A DNA stretch of 64,000 bases from Pseudomonas sp. SDI (GCF_003105155.1 NZ_QETK01000017.1:48721-112720); one strand, 5' to 3'; positions 8,191 through 17,462 are shown, numbered from the stretch's first letter. The notes: a model not told the origin generated them from the letters alone. Made by a program: numbers and translations.

Positions 8191-10523
8191 GCCTGCACCA
8201 TCAAGCCGACCAGAAACCCGTTCCGCGCTACAAGCCCTACAACGGTGCCGCCGGCGGCTGGGGCGCACTGCGCAGCGTGGCGCAGGCGTGGATCGGCAGC
8301 GACAACGCGCTGAAGAACATCCGCGCGCTGCTCAAGACCAACCAGAACGGCGGCTTCGACTGCCCAGGTTGCGCCTGGGGCGATTCGCCGGAAAGCGGCA
8401 TGGTGAAGTTCTGCGAGAACGGCGCCAAGGCGGTGAACTGGGAGGCCACCAAACGCCGCGTCGACCCGGCGTTCTTTGCCCGTCACAGTGTCACCTCGCT
8501 GCTCGCCCAGAGCGACTACTGGCTGGAGTATCAGGGCCGGCTGACCGAACCGATGGTCTACGACCCGCTCAGCGACCGTTATCAGCCAATTAGCTGGGAT
8601 AACGCCTTCGCCCTGATCGGCCGTCACCTGAACAACCTCACCAGCCCCGACCAGGCCGAGTTCTACACCTCGGGCCGGGCCAGCAACGAAGCGGCCTACC
8701 TGTATCAGCTGTTCGTGCGCGCCTTCGGCACCAACAACTTCCCGGACTGCTCGAACATGTGCCACGAAGCCAGCGGCGTGGCCCTGGGGCAAAGCGTCGG
8801 GGTCGGCAAGGGCACCGTGACCTTCGACGACTTCGAGCATGCCGATGCGATCTTCGTCTGGGGGCAGAACCCCGGCACCAACCACCCGCGCATGCTTGAA
8901 CCCCTGCGCGAAGCGGTCAAGCGCGGCGCCCAAGTGGTGTGTATCAACCCGCTGAAGGAGCGCGGCCTGGAGCGCTTCCAGCACCCGCAGCACCCGATCG
9001 AAATGCTCACCAACGGCGACCGCCCGACCAACACCGCCTACCTGCGCCCGGCGCTCGGTGGCGACATGGCGGTATTGCGCGGCATGGCCAAGTTCCTGCT
9101 GCTGTGGGAGCGCGAAGCGCAGGCCAAGGGCGAGCCCGCCATTTTCGACCACGCCTTCATCGCCGAACACACGGCCGCAGTAGACGACTACCTGGCCGCA
9201 GTGGACGCCACCGACTGGGAACAGATCGTTGCCCAGGCGGGGCTGAGCCGGGTCGAGATCGAGCAGGCCGCGCGCATGTACGTGAGCGCCAAAAAAGTCA
9301 TCATGTGCTGGGCCATGGGCATCACCCAGCACCGTCATTCGGTGGCGACCATCCAGGAAATCGCCAACCTCATGCTGCTGCGCGGCAACCTCGGCCAGCC
9401 GGGTGCCGGCTTATGCCCGGTACGCGGCCACAGCAACGTGCAGGGCGACCGCACCATGGGCATCAACGAGCGCCCAGCGGTGGCCCTGCTCGATGCGCTG
9501 GAGCGACGTTTCGGCTTCCCGGTGCCGCGGAGCAACGGCCACAACACGGTCGAGGCGATCCATGCCATGGCCGAAGGGCGGGCCAAGGTGTTTATCGGTC
9601 TGGGCGGCAACTTTGCCCAGGCCACACCCGACACCGAGCGCACCGCGCAGGCCTTGCGCAACTGCGAGCTGACCGTACAGATCAGCACCAAGCTCAACCG
9701 CAGCCACCTGGTTCACGGCAAGCAGGCGCTGATTCTGCCGTGCCTGGGCCGCACCGATATCGACCTGCAGAGCGAGGGCCCACAGGCGGTCACGGTGGAA
9801 GACTCGTTCAGCATGGTGCATGCCTCCAACGGGCAATTGCAGCCGTTGTCGCGGCACATGAAGTCGGAGCCGGCGGTGATTGCCGGGATCGCTGCGGCCA
9901 CCCTCGGCGCCAAGCCGGTGGACTGGAACTGGCTGGTGGCCGATTACCGGCGCATCCGCGAACTGATCGCCGACACCATTCCTGGCTTCGAGGGCTTCAA
10001 CCAACGCCTGGAACATCCGGGGGGCTTCTACCTGGGCAACAGTGCTGGCGAGCGTAAATGGAAGACCGCCAGTGGCCGCGCCAACTTCAAGGCCAACGCC
10101 CTGCCGGACGACCTGCTGCATGAGCGCGTGCGCGCCAGTGGCCAGGTGCCGGACCTGATCATGCAGTCGATGCGCTCGCACGATCAGTACAACACCACGA
10201 TCTACGGGCTCGACGACCGCTATCGGGGGGTCAAGGGGCAGCGCGACGTGCTGTTCGTCAACGAAGCGGACATTGTCCGGCTGGGCTTCCATCCGGGGGA
10301 CAAGGCCGATATCGTCTCGCTGTGGAGCGATGGCCGCGAACGGCGAGTGAAAGGCTTTACCTTGCTCGCCTTCGATATCCCGGCGGGTCAGGCGGCCGCC
10401 TACTACCCCGAAGTGAACCCTCTGGTACCCCTGGAGAGCGTTGGCGATGGCAGCCACACGCCAACCTCGAAGTTCGTCGCGATCAAGCTGGAACGCGCCA
10501 GCGCCAGCGCACGGATCCTCTAA
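8187..10523 (+). CDS. FdhF/YdeP-family molybdopterin oxidoreductase
   Basis: 778 aa Mo-bisMGD enzyme starting at a GTG that overlaps the fdhD stop. The N terminus has DCPGCAWGD and a further Cys in FCENGAK, the Cys cluster typical of the YdeP branch. The sequence DCSNMCHEASG aligns with the active-site region of formate dehydrogenase H, with Cys-His in place of selenocysteine-His. The molydopterin dinucleotide-binding C-terminal domain follows (SMRSHDQYNTTIYGLDDRYRG). There is no twin-arginine signal, so it is cytoplasmic. No small FeS or cytochrome subunit gene is adjacent. E. coli YdeP is linked to acid resistance; true formate dehydrogenase activity is unproven for this branch. Confidence 0.82.
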   Translation: MSLHHQADQKPVPRYKPYNGAAGGWGALRSVAQAWIGSDNALKNIRALLKTNQNGGFDCPGCAWGDSPESGMVKFCENGAKAVNWEATKRRVDPAFFARHSVTSLLAQSDYWLEYQGRLTEPMVYDPLSDRYQPISWDNAFALIGRHLNNLTSPDQAEFYTSGRASNEAAYLYQLFVRAFGTNNFPDCSNMCHEASGVALGQSVGVGKGTVTFDDFEHADAIFVWGQNPGTNHPRMLEPLREAVKRGAQVVCINPLKERGLERFQHPQHPIEMLTNGDRPTNTAYLRPALGGDMAVLRGMAKFLLLWEREAQAKGEPAIFDHAFIAEHTAAVDDYLAAVDATDWEQIVAQAGLSRVEIEQAARMYVSAKKVIMCWAMGITQHRHSVATIQEIANLMLLRGNLGQPGAGLCPVRGHSNVQGDRTMGINERPAVALLDALERRFGFPVPRSNGHNTVEAIHAMAEGRAKVFIGLGGNFAQATPDTERTAQALRNCELTVQISTKLNRSHLVHGKQALILPCLGRTDIDLQSEGPQAVTVEDSFSMVHASNGQLQPLSRHMKSEPAVIAGIAAATLGAKPVDWNWLVADYRRIRELIADTIPGFEGFNQRLEHPGGFYLGNSAGERKWKTASGRANFKANALPDDLLHERVRASGQVPDLIMQSMRSHDQYNTTIYGLDDRYRGVKGQRDVLFVNEADIVRLGFHPGDKADIVSLWSDGRERRVKGFTLLAFDIPAGQAAAYYPEVNPLVPLESVGDGSHTPTSKFVAIKLERASASARIL

Positions 10524-10552
10524 CGCAACCTGACCGGTGAGATTCATTTCTG

Positions 10553-10579
10553 GTGGGCGCCGGCATTACCAGCGCCCAC
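10553..10579 (+). other. Hairpin downstream of the molybdoenzyme gene
   Basis: An 8-bp inverted repeat (10553-10560 with 10572-10579, GTGGGCGC/GCGCCCAC) lies 30 bp after the stop at 10523. No T-run follows, so it may serve only as a 3' end stabiliser. Confidence 0.3.
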
Positions 10580-10605
10580 AAACGCCCATTGCCAGGTTTC
10601 CACAG

Positions 10606-10639
10606 GCACAAAAAAGGCCCTGACATCACTGCCAGGGCC
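10606..10639 (-). terminator. Rho-independent terminator oriented to the minus strand
   Basis: A 7-bp stem GGCCCTG/CAGGGCC (10616-10622 with 10633-10639) has an A-run on its left, which reads as TTTTTT after the hairpin on the minus strand. The plus strand has no T-run. No minus-strand protein gene lies to its right before 10799, so the terminated transcript is unexplained. Confidence 0.5.
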
Positions 10640-10674
10640 TCGTTCCAAGCAATCTCTGACCGCGAAAAATCAAT

Positions 10675-10702
10675 TAAGTTTCACTGCTAAAACAGTAACT
10701 TA
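10675..10702. promoter_or_regulatory. Imperfect dyad upstream of the glycine-zipper gene
   Basis: TAAGTTTCACTG (10675-10686) is mirrored by CAGT-AACTTA (10693-10702) with a two-base bulge, inside an AT-rich 50-bp stretch. It could be an operator or part of the promoter for the gene at 10799. Seen directly; role inferred. Confidence 0.3.
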
Positions 10703-10798
10703 TGAATTTGTATACCCGTCGTGTTACTCGTCGGATTCTCGTTGAAAGCCACCTCGCCTAGCCTCAGGATCGCGCCGTCATCCCTTTGAGGCTCTCGT

Positions 10799-11269
10799 AT
10801 GAAGTACTCCTCGATTCTCGTGTTGTCCCTTAGCCTGCTGAGCGGCGTTGCCTCTGCAGGTGGCACTACCGAAGCCGGCATCGGCGGCGCATTGGGTGGG
10901 GTATTGGGCTCGGTCGTCGGCCAGTCGATTGGCGGCAGCACCGGTTCGGCAATTGGCGCCGGCCTGGGTGGCGCGGCCGGTAGCGCCGTCGGCGCAGACA
11001 AACGCAGCCGTGGCGAAGCCGCCATTGGTGGTGCCCTTGGCGCAGCAGGCGGCAACGTGGTCGGCCGCAACATGGGCGGCAACACCGGCAGCCTGATCGG
11101 CGCCGCAGCCGGCGGTGGTGCCGGCGGTGCACTGGGCAACTACATGGGCAACAAGAGCGATGACGAAGACCGTCGCTACCGCAACCGTGGCTACGACGAC
11201 CGTCGTTACTACGACCGCGGCCATCACTACGGCCATCGCAAGCACAAACGTCACTGGCGCGACCGCTAA
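10799..11269 (+). CDS. Secreted glycine-zipper protein
   Basis: 156 aa. A Sec signal peptide (MKYSSILVLSLSLLSGVASA, cleavage after about residue 20) is followed by roughly 100 residues of Gly/Ala-rich glycine-zipper repeats (G-x3-G-x3-G, as in IGGALGGVLGSVVGQSIGG) and a basic Arg/Tyr/His-rich tail (DDRRYYDRGHHYGHRKHKRH). The zipper suggests helix packing in or at the outer membrane, as in other small gly-zipper envelope proteins; the tail may bind nucleic acid, LPS or metal. GAGG ribosome site 8 bp before the ATG. No function known to me. Confidence 0.75.
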   Translation: MKYSSILVLSLSLLSGVASAGGTTEAGIGGALGGVLGSVVGQSIGGSTGSAIGAGLGGAAGSAVGADKRSRGEAAIGGALGAAGGNVVGRNMGGNTGSLIGAAAGGGAGGALGNYMGNKSDDEDRRYRNRGYDDRRYYDRGHHYGHRKHKRHWRDR

Positions 11270-11401
11270 GGCCCAGGCCGTCCAGGCTTAAGCCAAACGC
11301 CTAGACGAATCCTGCTGGGCTGATGCCGCGCGCGAATCCGCGCAAGCATCGGCCCCGAGGTCTGCGCCACCGGCTTCCTGTGCTGTTGTGCCAGGAAACC
11401 T

Positions 11402-11420
11402 ATTTCTTCCGCGAAGAAAT
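11402..11420 (+). other. Perfect palindrome with 3-base loop
   Basis: ATTTCTTC (11402-11409) and GAAGAAAT (11413-11420) around CGC. It lies between convergent genes, 130 bp after the glycine-zipper stop and 22 bp before the thioesterase stop. Possibly a weak transcription end for either gene. Confidence 0.3.
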
Positions 11421-11442
11421 TATCCGCATCAACGACTGAGCG

Positions 11443-11871
11443 TCAGCCGTGCAGGGCCTGCAACACCGCAAGCAGGCTTGCCGGCAGTACCGCCGGACGA
11501 TTCGACTCGCGCTCGACGAATACCTGCACCACCCGCCCGGCCGCACACGGCTGCCCCTCGCCGAGCTGGAACAACGCCAGCTGATACTCCACCGAACTGC
11601 CGGCCAGGCGCGCAACCCGCACGCCAACCTCCAGGCGCTCGGGGAAGGCCGCCGAAGCGTAAAAATCGCAGGCCGAGCTCACCACAAAAGCCACTACCGC
11701 ACCGGTTTGCGGATCGATCCCGGCGCGTTCGATCAGCAGGCTCTGAATGGCACTGTCGAAAAAGCCGTAGACCGTGGCACTGGCAATGTGGCCATTGAGA
11801 TCGTTGTCCTGCCAGCGGCTGAGGATTGGCTGGAAGTGCAGGTAGTGCTCGCGGAGGGGGATTTCGGTCAT
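11443..11871 (-). CDS. Acyl-CoA thioesterase, 4-hydroxybenzoyl-CoA thioesterase type
   Basis: 142 aa hotdog-fold protein. The family motif W-x-D-N-D-x-N-G-H (SRWQDNDLNGHIASATVYGFFDSA) carries the catalytic Asp. The YbgC/FcbC-like length fits. I chose the start at 11871 (MTEIPLREHYLHFQPIL); an in-frame upstream Met at 11892 would add seven residues. It stands alone, convergent with the glycine-zipper gene. Substrate unknown. Confidence 0.75.
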   Translation of the reverse strand: MTEIPLREHYLHFQPILSRWQDNDLNGHIASATVYGFFDSAIQSLLIERAGIDPQTGAVVAFVVSSACDFYASAAFPERLEVGVRVARLAGSSVEYQLALFQLGEGQPCAAGRVVQVFVERESNRPAVLPASLLAVLQALHG

Positions 11872-11993
11872 GCCTATAGGCCTCACGGACAAAAGTGTCG
11901 AGCAGTCTAAAGCATGTGGGAGATGGTGTTCCCTGCTGGGCCCGGCGGAGGCCGGCTCCGACCGAGGTCGAGGCCTGCCCGAACATCACCCAC

Positions 11994-12022
11994 AAAAAAA
12001 CCGCCCCGAAGGGCGGTTTTTT
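11994..12022 (-). terminator. Bidirectional terminator after pckA
   Basis: CCGCCC (12001-12006), CGAA loop, GGGCGG (12011-12016), flanked by seven A on the left and six T on the right. It lies 18 bp after the pckA stop and works as an intrinsic terminator on both strands. Confidence 0.9.
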
Positions 12023-12040
12023 CAACGCAGTGGCGACAAC

Positions 12041-13582
12041 TTACAGTTGTGGGCCAGCTGCCTTGATGGCGTCGGAAACTTCGAATTTCTTGAAGTTTTC
12101 GATGAACAGGTTCGCCAGGCCTTTGGCCGCTTCGTCGTACGCTGCCTGATCGGCCCAGGTGTTACGTGGGTTCAGCAGGACGGTTTCAACGCCAGGTACC
12201 AGTTTCGGTACGTCCAGGTTGACGATGTCCAGGTGCTCGGTTTCGGCACCGACCAGCGCGCCGCTCTGGATCGCTGCGATCACCGCACGGGTGGTCGGGA
12301 TGTTGAAGCGCTTGCCAACGCCGTAGCCACCACCAGTCCAGCCAGTGTTGACCAGGTAAACTTTCGAGCCGAAACCACGGATACGCTTGATCAGCAGTTC
12401 AGCGTACTCGCCAGCCGGACGCGGGAAGAACGGCGCGCCGAAGCAGGTGGAGAACGTCGACTTGATGCCGCTGCCCGAACCCATTTCGGTCGAACCGACC
12501 AGTGCGGTGTAACCGGACAGGAAGTGATAAGCCGCCTGCTCTTCGCTGAGGATCGACACTGGCGGCAATACGCCGGTCAGGTCGCAGGTCAGGAAGATGA
12601 CTGCATTCGGCTCGCCGCCCAGGTTGTGCTCGGAGCGCTTTTCGACGTGCTCCAGCGGGTAGGCGGCGCGGCTGTTCTGGGTCAGGCTGCCATCGGCGTA
12701 ATCGGCCTTCTTGGCGTCGTCCAGCACCACGTTTTCCAGCACGGCGCCGTGCTTGATGGCTTTCCAGATGACCGGCTCGTTCTTCTCCGACAGGTCGATG
12801 CACTTGGCATAGCAACCGCCTTCAATGTTGAACACCACGCCTTCGCCCCAACCGTGCTCGTCGTCGCCGATCAGGTAGCGGCTTTCGTCAGCCGACAGGG
12901 TGGTCTTGCCGGTACCCGACAGACCGAAGAAAAGGGTGACGTCGCCTGCTTCGCCAATGTTGGCAGCGCAGTGCATCGGCAGCACGTCGGCAGCCGGCAG
13001 CAGGAAGTTCTGCACCGAGAACATGGCTTTCTTCATTTCACCGGCGTAGCGCATGCCGGCGATCAGGACTTTCTTCTGGGCGAAGTTGATGATCACGCAA
13101 CCGTCGGAGTTGGTGCCGTCACGCTCAGGCTCGCACTCGAAGTTGGCCACGTTCAGCACTTGCCACTCATCACGGCCAGCCGGGTTGTACTGGGCCGGGT
13201 TGATGAACAGGCAACGACCGAACAGGTTCTGCCAGGCCGTCTGGGTGGTCATGCGCACAGGCAGGTAGTGCTCAGCGGCCGCACCTACGTGAACGTGGGA
13301 AACGAAATGCTCCTGAGCATTGTTGAACGCCTCAACCCGCGCCCACAGGGCATCGAACTTGTCGGCCGGGAACTTGCGGTTGATCGGGCCCCAGGCGATG
13401 GCGTCCTGCGTGGACGGCTCTTCGACGATGAACCGGTCAACTGGCGAACGACCAGTGCGGTGACCGGTTTTCACGACCAGCGCGCCAGTGTCGGCCAGTT
13501 CGCCTTCACCGCGGTTCAGCGCTTCTTTTACCAGCTCATCGACGCTCAGGTCGTTGTACACGGTGTTGTTGGCTTGCGTCAT
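12041..13582 (-). CDS. pckA: Phosphoenolpyruvate carboxykinase (ATP)
   Basis: 513 aa. Converts oxaloacetate plus ATP to PEP and CO2, the entry step of gluconeogenesis. The kinase loop [13 protein letters not shown] and the neighbouring DDEHGW metal site are present, as is the [10 protein letters not shown] segment of bacterial ATP-dependent PEPCK. The start at 13582 ([20 protein letters not shown]) has a GGGGA ribosome site; an in-frame extension to 13618 lacks one. A single-gene unit with its own terminator, and with an inverted repeat 43-69 bp upstream that resembles an RccR site. Confidence 0.95.
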   Translation of the reverse strand: MTQANNTVYNDLSVDELVKEALNRGEGELADTGALVVKTGHRTGRSPVDRFIVEEPSTQDAIAWGPINRKFPADKFDALWARVEAFNNAQEHFVSHVHVGAAAEHYLPVRMTTQTAWQNLFGRCLFINPAQYNPAGRDEWQVLNVANFECEPERDGTNSDGCVIINFAQKKVLIAGMRYAGEMKKAMFSVQNFLLPAADVLPMHCAANIGEAGDVTLFFGLSGTGKTTLSADESRYLIGDDEHGWGEGVVFNIEGGCYAKCIDLSEKNEPVIWKAIKHGAVLENVVLDDAKKADYADGSLTQNSRAAYPLEHVEKRSEHNLGGEPNAVIFLTCDLTGVLPPVSILSEEQAAYHFLSGYTALVGSTEMGSGSGIKSTFSTCFGAPFFPRPAGEYAELLIKRIRGFGSKVYLVNTGWTGGGYGVGKRFNIPTTRAVIAAIQSGALVGAETEHLDIVNLDVPKLVPGVETVLLNPRNTWADQAAYDEAAKGLANLFIENFKKFEVSDAIKAAGPQL

Positions 13583-13624
13583 GAGATTCCCCATCCGGCC
13601 TGCGGCCGAGTGCTCCAAACGTTT

Positions 13625-13651
13625 TGTAGTAACTCTTTGAAAACTACTACA
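13625..13651 (-). promoter_or_regulatory. TGTAGTA...TACTACA inverted repeat upstream of pckA (possible RccR operator)
   Basis: A perfect 7-bp inverted repeat, TGTAGTA (13625-13631) and TACTACA (13645-13651), separated by 13 bp, sits 43-69 bp upstream of the pckA start. From memory, Pseudomonas RccR (RpiR family, KDPG-responsive) binds TGTAGT/ACTACA half-sites with variable spacing and controls pckA, aceE and glcB. The repeat is seen directly; the regulator is recalled, not tested. Confidence 0.55.
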
Positions 13652-13683
13652 GCGAAAAAAGTGGCCGGATTATGCCAGAAACG

Positions 13684-13740
13684 CCCAAAAAAAGTAGGGC
13701 CCTCCTGTCAGAACGGCGGCTTTCCGGCGTTAGACAGGAG
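13684..13740 (-). terminator. Terminator downstream of hslO
   Basis: An 8-bp stem CTCCTGTC/GACAGGAG (13702-13709 with 13733-13740) encloses a smaller CGGC-rich stem. On the minus strand, eight bases after the hairpin, comes a run of seven T (13687-13693). It begins 21 bp after the hslO stop. Confidence 0.55.
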
Positions 13741-13761
13741 ATTTACCTAAACTGAAACGTT

Positions 13762-14664
13762 TTAGTGACGAGTATCCGACGGTGAGTCTGCGCCGCCGCC
13801 GGCGAACAGTTGCACGACGTCGGCAGCGTCGAAAAGGTAGGCCTGGTTACAGAACTGACAGTCGATCTCGATCTGCCCGCCACGCTCCTGAACCAGCTGT
13901 TCGGCGTCGGCCTGACCGAGGCTGACCAGCGCGTTGCCGGAGCGCTCGCGCGAGCAACTGCAGCGGAAGTGCAGCGGCTGAATATCAAACAGGCGCACGG
14001 CATCATCGTGATACAGGCGGTGCAGGATGGTTTCGTTGTCCAGGCCCAGCAGCTCTTCCACCTGCAGGGTGTTGCCCAGAGCAGTGACGTGCTGCCAGCT
14101 GGCTGCCCGGTCATCGTCGTCCTTCTGGCGGTCGGCCGGCAGCTGTTGCAGCAGCAGGCCACGGGCGCGACGGCCGTCGGCACTGAGCCAGAACTTGGTC
14201 GTTACCTGCTGCGAGGTCACGAAGTAGTGGGTGAAGCATTCCGACAGGGTCTCGCCGTCGAGATCGACGATGCCCTGGTAGCGCTGACCGCGCGCCGGGT
14301 CGATGGTCAAGGCCAGCTCGCCGTTGGGCATCAGGTCGGCCAGGGTGGCATCGGCGGCAATCTGCTCGGCGTTGTAGCGGGCCAGGCCTCGGATTTCGCG
14401 CTCGCTTGAACATTCGATCATCAGCAGCGGCACCGGGCCTTCGGAACGCGCCTGCAAAATCAGCAGGCCATCGAACTTCAGCGCGCCGACCAGCAATGCA
14501 GCCGCCGCCATCAGCTCACCGAGCAACTGCGCGACGGGTTGCGGATACGGGTGTTTTGCCAGGACCTCGGCATAGCTTTGCTCGAGCCCGACCAGCTCAC
14601 CGCGAATGTCGTGGTCGTCGAAAATAAAGCGTTGGGTGAAGTCGGTATCTGGCAAATCGGACAT
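13762..14664 (-). CDS. hslO: Redox-regulated chaperone Hsp33
   Basis: 300 aa cytoplasmic holdase activated by oxidation. The C-terminal zinc switch is intact: C-x-C (FRCSCSRER) followed about 30 residues later by C-x-x-C (DCQFCNQ). The N-terminal domain carries [17 protein letters not shown]. Start chosen at 14664 ([13 protein letters not shown]); the in-frame Met at 14691 adds nine residues not expected in the family. Lies between pckA and a divergent PAP2 gene; hslR, another heat-shock gene, is nearby. Confidence 0.92.
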   Translation of the reverse strand: MSDLPDTDFTQRFIFDDHDIRGELVGLEQSYAEVLAKHPYPQPVAQLLGELMAAAALLVGALKFDGLLILQARSEGPVPLLMIECSSEREIRGLARYNAEQIAADATLADLMPNGELALTIDPARGQRYQGIVDLDGETLSECFTHYFVTSQQVTTKFWLSADGRRARGLLLQQLPADRQKDDDDRAASWQHVTALGNTLQVEELLGLDNETILHRLYHDDAVRLFDIQPLHFRCSCSRERSGNALVSLGQADAEQLVQERGGQIEIDCQFCNQAYLFDAADVVQLFAGGGADSPSDTRH

Positions 14665-14769
14665 GGGTTCTGGCTTTCTGAATGATGACAAATGGGTGAC
14701 AAGGGCCTATAACGCCCGGCTTAGAGCACCAGAATGGTGCACGCGTCAAACGCAGCAAAGGGGTATTTT

Positions 14770-15570
14770 ATGGACAATCCGTCACTGTTCCAAGCAAGGT
14801 GGGCTTGGCGCCCGTTGTTTCTCTGCACGGCATTGCCCGTCGCACTACTGTGTTTCTGGTTATGGCCGTTTGGCCAGATCCTCTGCCTGACTTTCGACGA
14901 ATGGCTGTTTCACCTGCTCAACCGCCCGCTGGCGGACAGTGAGACCTGGCGCTACATCTGGACCGTCGGCAGCCTGCGTCCGTTCGATATTGTCGTCGGC
15001 CTGATCCTGCTCTGCCTGCTGCTGCGTGGCAACTGGGTGTTCAGGGCCAGGCAGACGCGCCAGGCATTCTTCGGTTTCTTCGTCAGCCTGCTGCTGTTGC
15101 TGCTGGTGCGCGCGCTGTTCTCCAAGCTCGTCGCCGCCATGGGCTGGCAGCATCACAGCCCGTCGATGGTGTTCGGCGATTCGATCCTGCTCAGCGATTA
15201 CTACCCGAACCTGGAAGCCCTCTGGGAACTCAAGGACCGCTCCAGCAAGAGCTTCCCCGGCGACCACGCCTCGGTGCTGCTGTTGTGGGGCATGTTCATG
15301 AGCCTGTTCAGCCGCACGCCCGGCCAGCACCTGCTGATCTGGACCCTGGCGGTGCTGTTCATGCTGCCGCGCCTGGTCGCCGGCGCCCACTGGGGCCAGG
15401 ACGACTATATCGGCGGCTTGGCCATGGCCATACTGGCCCTGGGCTGGAGCGTCTACACACCGTTCGCGGCGCACCTCAGCCGCGCCTTGCTGCGCCTGAC
15501 CGCACCGCTGTTCGAGCGGCTCGCGCGGCTGCCGCTGCTGGGCCGCCTGAACGTGCTAGGTGCCAGCTAA
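14770..15570 (+). CDS. PAP2-family membrane phosphatase
   Basis: 266 aa with about six transmembrane segments. The phosphatase signature is present in three parts: a Lys-rich segment before SFPGDHAS (a variant of PSGH) and R-x5-H-x3-D (RLVAGAHWGQDD). Such enzymes act on lipid phosphates at the periplasmic face, for example undecaprenyl pyrophosphate, phosphatidylglycerol phosphate or lipid A. The start at 14770 (MDNPSLFQ) follows an AAAGGGG site; an upstream in-frame ATG at 14734 is less likely. The 3' end overlaps convergent hslR by 4 bp. Confidence 0.78.
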   Translation: MDNPSLFQARWAWRPLFLCTALPVALLCFWLWPFGQILCLTFDEWLFHLLNRPLADSETWRYIWTVGSLRPFDIVVGLILLCLLLRGNWVFRARQTRQAFFGFFVSLLLLLLVRALFSKLVAAMGWQHHSPSMVFGDSILLSDYYPNLEALWELKDRSSKSFPGDHASVLLLWGMFMSLFSRTPGQHLLIWTLAVLFMLPRLVAGAHWGQDDYIGGLAMAILALGWSVYTPFAAHLSRALLRLTAPLFERLARLPLLGRLNVLGAS

Positions 15571-15968
15571 CCAGCATTATCGTGGAGCTGGTGCAACTGG
15601 CGCCGCTGTTTCTTGGTCGGCCGGCCGTCGGTGGTCACGCCCAGCGCGCCGGCCTTGCGCAGCGCCGCCGCCTGTTCGCGGCGGACAATGCTCTGCGCCG
15701 TCTCCTCATAAAGTGCCTGGGCCTCGGGGGCGCCTCGGCGGACCACCGACAGCGCCTTGACCACCACGGTGCGCTCGTCGAAACCGGTACGCAACACGAA
15801 CTCGTCGCCCACCCGCGGCTCCTTGCCGGGCTTGCAGCGCTCGCCCCGGCAATGCACCTTGCCACTCTCGATGGCGGTCTTGGCCAGGGCCCGGGTCTTG
15901 TAGAAGCGCGCGGCCCAGAGCCACTTGTCCAGACGTACCTTGTCGTCGTCTTCCGGCTTTTGTGCCAT
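15567..15968 (-). CDS. hslR: Ribosome-associated heat-shock protein Hsp15 (S4 domain)
   Basis: 133 aa. An S4 RNA-binding domain spans about residues 9-70 (KVRLDKWLWAARFYKTRALA), followed by a basic C-terminal tail (GRPTKKQRRQLHQL). E. coli Hsp15 rescues stalled 50S subunits carrying nascent chains. A strong AGGGGGAAAT ribosome site supports the start at 15968 rather than the upstream Met at 15995. Divergent from rimB. Confidence 0.88.
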   Translation of the reverse strand: MAQKPEDDDKVRLDKWLWAARFYKTRALAKTAIESGKVHCRGERCKPGKEPRVGDEFVLRTGFDERTVVVKALSVVRRGAPEAQALYEETAQSIVRREQAAALRKAGALGVTTDGRPTKKQRRQLHQLHDNAG

Positions 15969-16077
15969 AGCATTTCCCCCTGTCATATCTTTCACGGAAC
16001 TGTACTACCGTAACTGGCGGATGCAAAAAGTACGCGGCGTGCTTACAGTTCACCGACTTTTTCGCAGGTTGTGCATT

Positions 16078-16560
16078 TTGAAGACATTTGACCATCTGAC
16101 TGTGATCGGCCTGCGCGAGTGGGTGGCCCTGCCCGACCTCGGCGTGGCCGGCCTGCGCGCCAAGATCGACACCGGCGCCAGCACGTCCAGCCTGCATGCC
16201 ACCGAGGTCGAAGTGTTCGAGCGCGATGGCGCGCAATGGGTACGTTTCAATGCGCACCTGGGCTCGCGGGTACAACTGCGACACCGGCGCTGCGAAGCGC
16301 CACTGGTCACCCAGAAAACCATCAAGAGCTCCAACGGCCACGCCCAGATCCGCTACGTCATCCGCACGCCCTTGGCGTTGGGTGACCGGGTCTGGCAAGT
16401 CGAATTCACCCTGGCCTGCCGCAAGGCCATGCGCTACCGCCTGCTGCTCGGTTCCAAGGCGCTGGTGCATGGCCAACTGGTGGTCAACCCCGGTCTCAAA
16501 TACGTTCAGGACAAGCCGGCATTCCCGGCCACCATTACCCCTTCAACAGGTGTTGCATGA
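16078..16560 (+). CDS. rimB: RimB, retropepsin-like ATP-dependent zinc protease
   Basis: 160 aa protein of the family annotated as ATP-dependent zinc protease with an aspartic-protease-like fold. The active-site triplet D-T-G is seen in [14 protein letters not shown]. In Pseudomonas, RimB is reported to act with RimK in poly-glutamate modification of ribosomal protein S6. The preferred start is TTG at 16078 ([15 protein letters not shown]), the conserved N terminus; an ATG at 16021 would add 19 residues including an odd basic stretch. It overlaps rimK by 4 bp. Confidence 0.82.
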   Translation: MKTFDHLTVIGLREWVALPDLGVAGLRAKIDTGASTSSLHATEVEVFERDGAQWVRFNAHLGSRVQLRHRRCEAPLVTQKTIKSSNGHAQIRYVIRTPLALGDRVWQVEFTLACRKAMRYRLLLGSKALVHGQLVVNPGLKYVQDKPAFPATITPSTGVA

Positions 16561-17462
16561 AGATCGCTGTGCTGTCGCGGAACCCGCGTCTGTATTCCAC
16601 TCGTCGTCTGGTCGAAGCCGGAACGCAACGAGGCCATGAAATGGTGGTGATCGACACCCTGCGCGCCTACATGAACATTGCCAGCCACAAGCCGCAGATC
16701 CACTACCGCGGCAAGCCGCTGGAAGGGTTCGACGCGGTGATCCCGCGGATCGGCGCGTCGGTCACGTTCTATGGCTGTGCCGTGTTGCGCCAGTTCGAAA
16801 TGATGGGTGTATTCCCGCTCAACGAGTCGGTCGCCATTGCCCGCTCGCGGGACAAGCTGCGCTCGCTGCAATTGCTCTCGCGGCGCGGCATCGGCCTGCC
16901 GGTGACCGGCTTTGCCCACTCCCCGGACGACATTCCCGACCTGATCCAGATGGTCAACGGCGCGCCGCTGGTGATCAAGGTGCTCGAAGGCACCCAGGGC
17001 ATCGGCGTGGTGCTGTGCGAAACCACCAAGGCCGCCGAGTCGGTGATCGAGGCGTTCATGGGCCTGAAGCAGAACATCATGGTTCAGGAGTACATCAAGG
17101 AGGCCGGCGGCGCCGATATCCGCTGCTTCGTGGTCGGCGACAAGGTCATCGCCTCGATGAAGCGCCAGGCCAAGCCCGGCGAGTTCCGCTCCAACCTGCA
17201 CCGGGGTGGCACCGCCAGCCTGATCAAAGTCACCCCGGAGGAGCGCATGACCGCCATCCGCGCGGCCAAGGTCATGGGCCTGAGCGTTGCCGGAGTCGAT
17301 ATCCTGCGCTCCAATCACGGCCCACTGGTGATGGAGGTGAACTCCTCGCCGGGCCTGGAAGGCATCGAAGTCACCACCGGCAAGGACGTTGCCGGAATGA
17401 TCATCGAGCACCTGGAGAAGAACGGCGGGCCAAACCTGACCCGTACCAAGGGCAAAGGCTGA
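16557..17462 (+). CDS. rimK: Ribosomal protein S6--L-glutamate ligase RimK
   Basis: 301 aa ATP-grasp ligase that adds glutamates to the C terminus of S6 (RpsF), adjusting ribosome function. Visible signatures: [20 protein letters not shown] at the N terminus, the ATP-grasp Lys-containing [15 protein letters not shown], and the metal-binding [13 protein letters not shown]. Directly coupled to rimB. It ends flush against the convergent amgS gene with no gap. Confidence 0.93.
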   Translation: MKIAVLSRNPRLYSTRRLVEAGTQRGHEMVVIDTLRAYMNIASHKPQIHYRGKPLEGFDAVIPRIGASVTFYGCAVLRQFEMMGVFPLNESVAIARSRDKLRSLQLLSRRGIGLPVTGFAHSPDDIPDLIQMVNGAPLVIKVLEGTQGIGVVLCETTKAAESVIEAFMGLKQNIMVQEYIKEAGGADIRCFVVGDKVIASMKRQAKPGEFRSNLHRGGTASLIKVTPEERMTAIRAAKVMGLSVAGVDILRSNHGPLVMEVNSSPGLEGIEVTTGKDVAGMIIEHLEKNGGPNLTRTKGKG

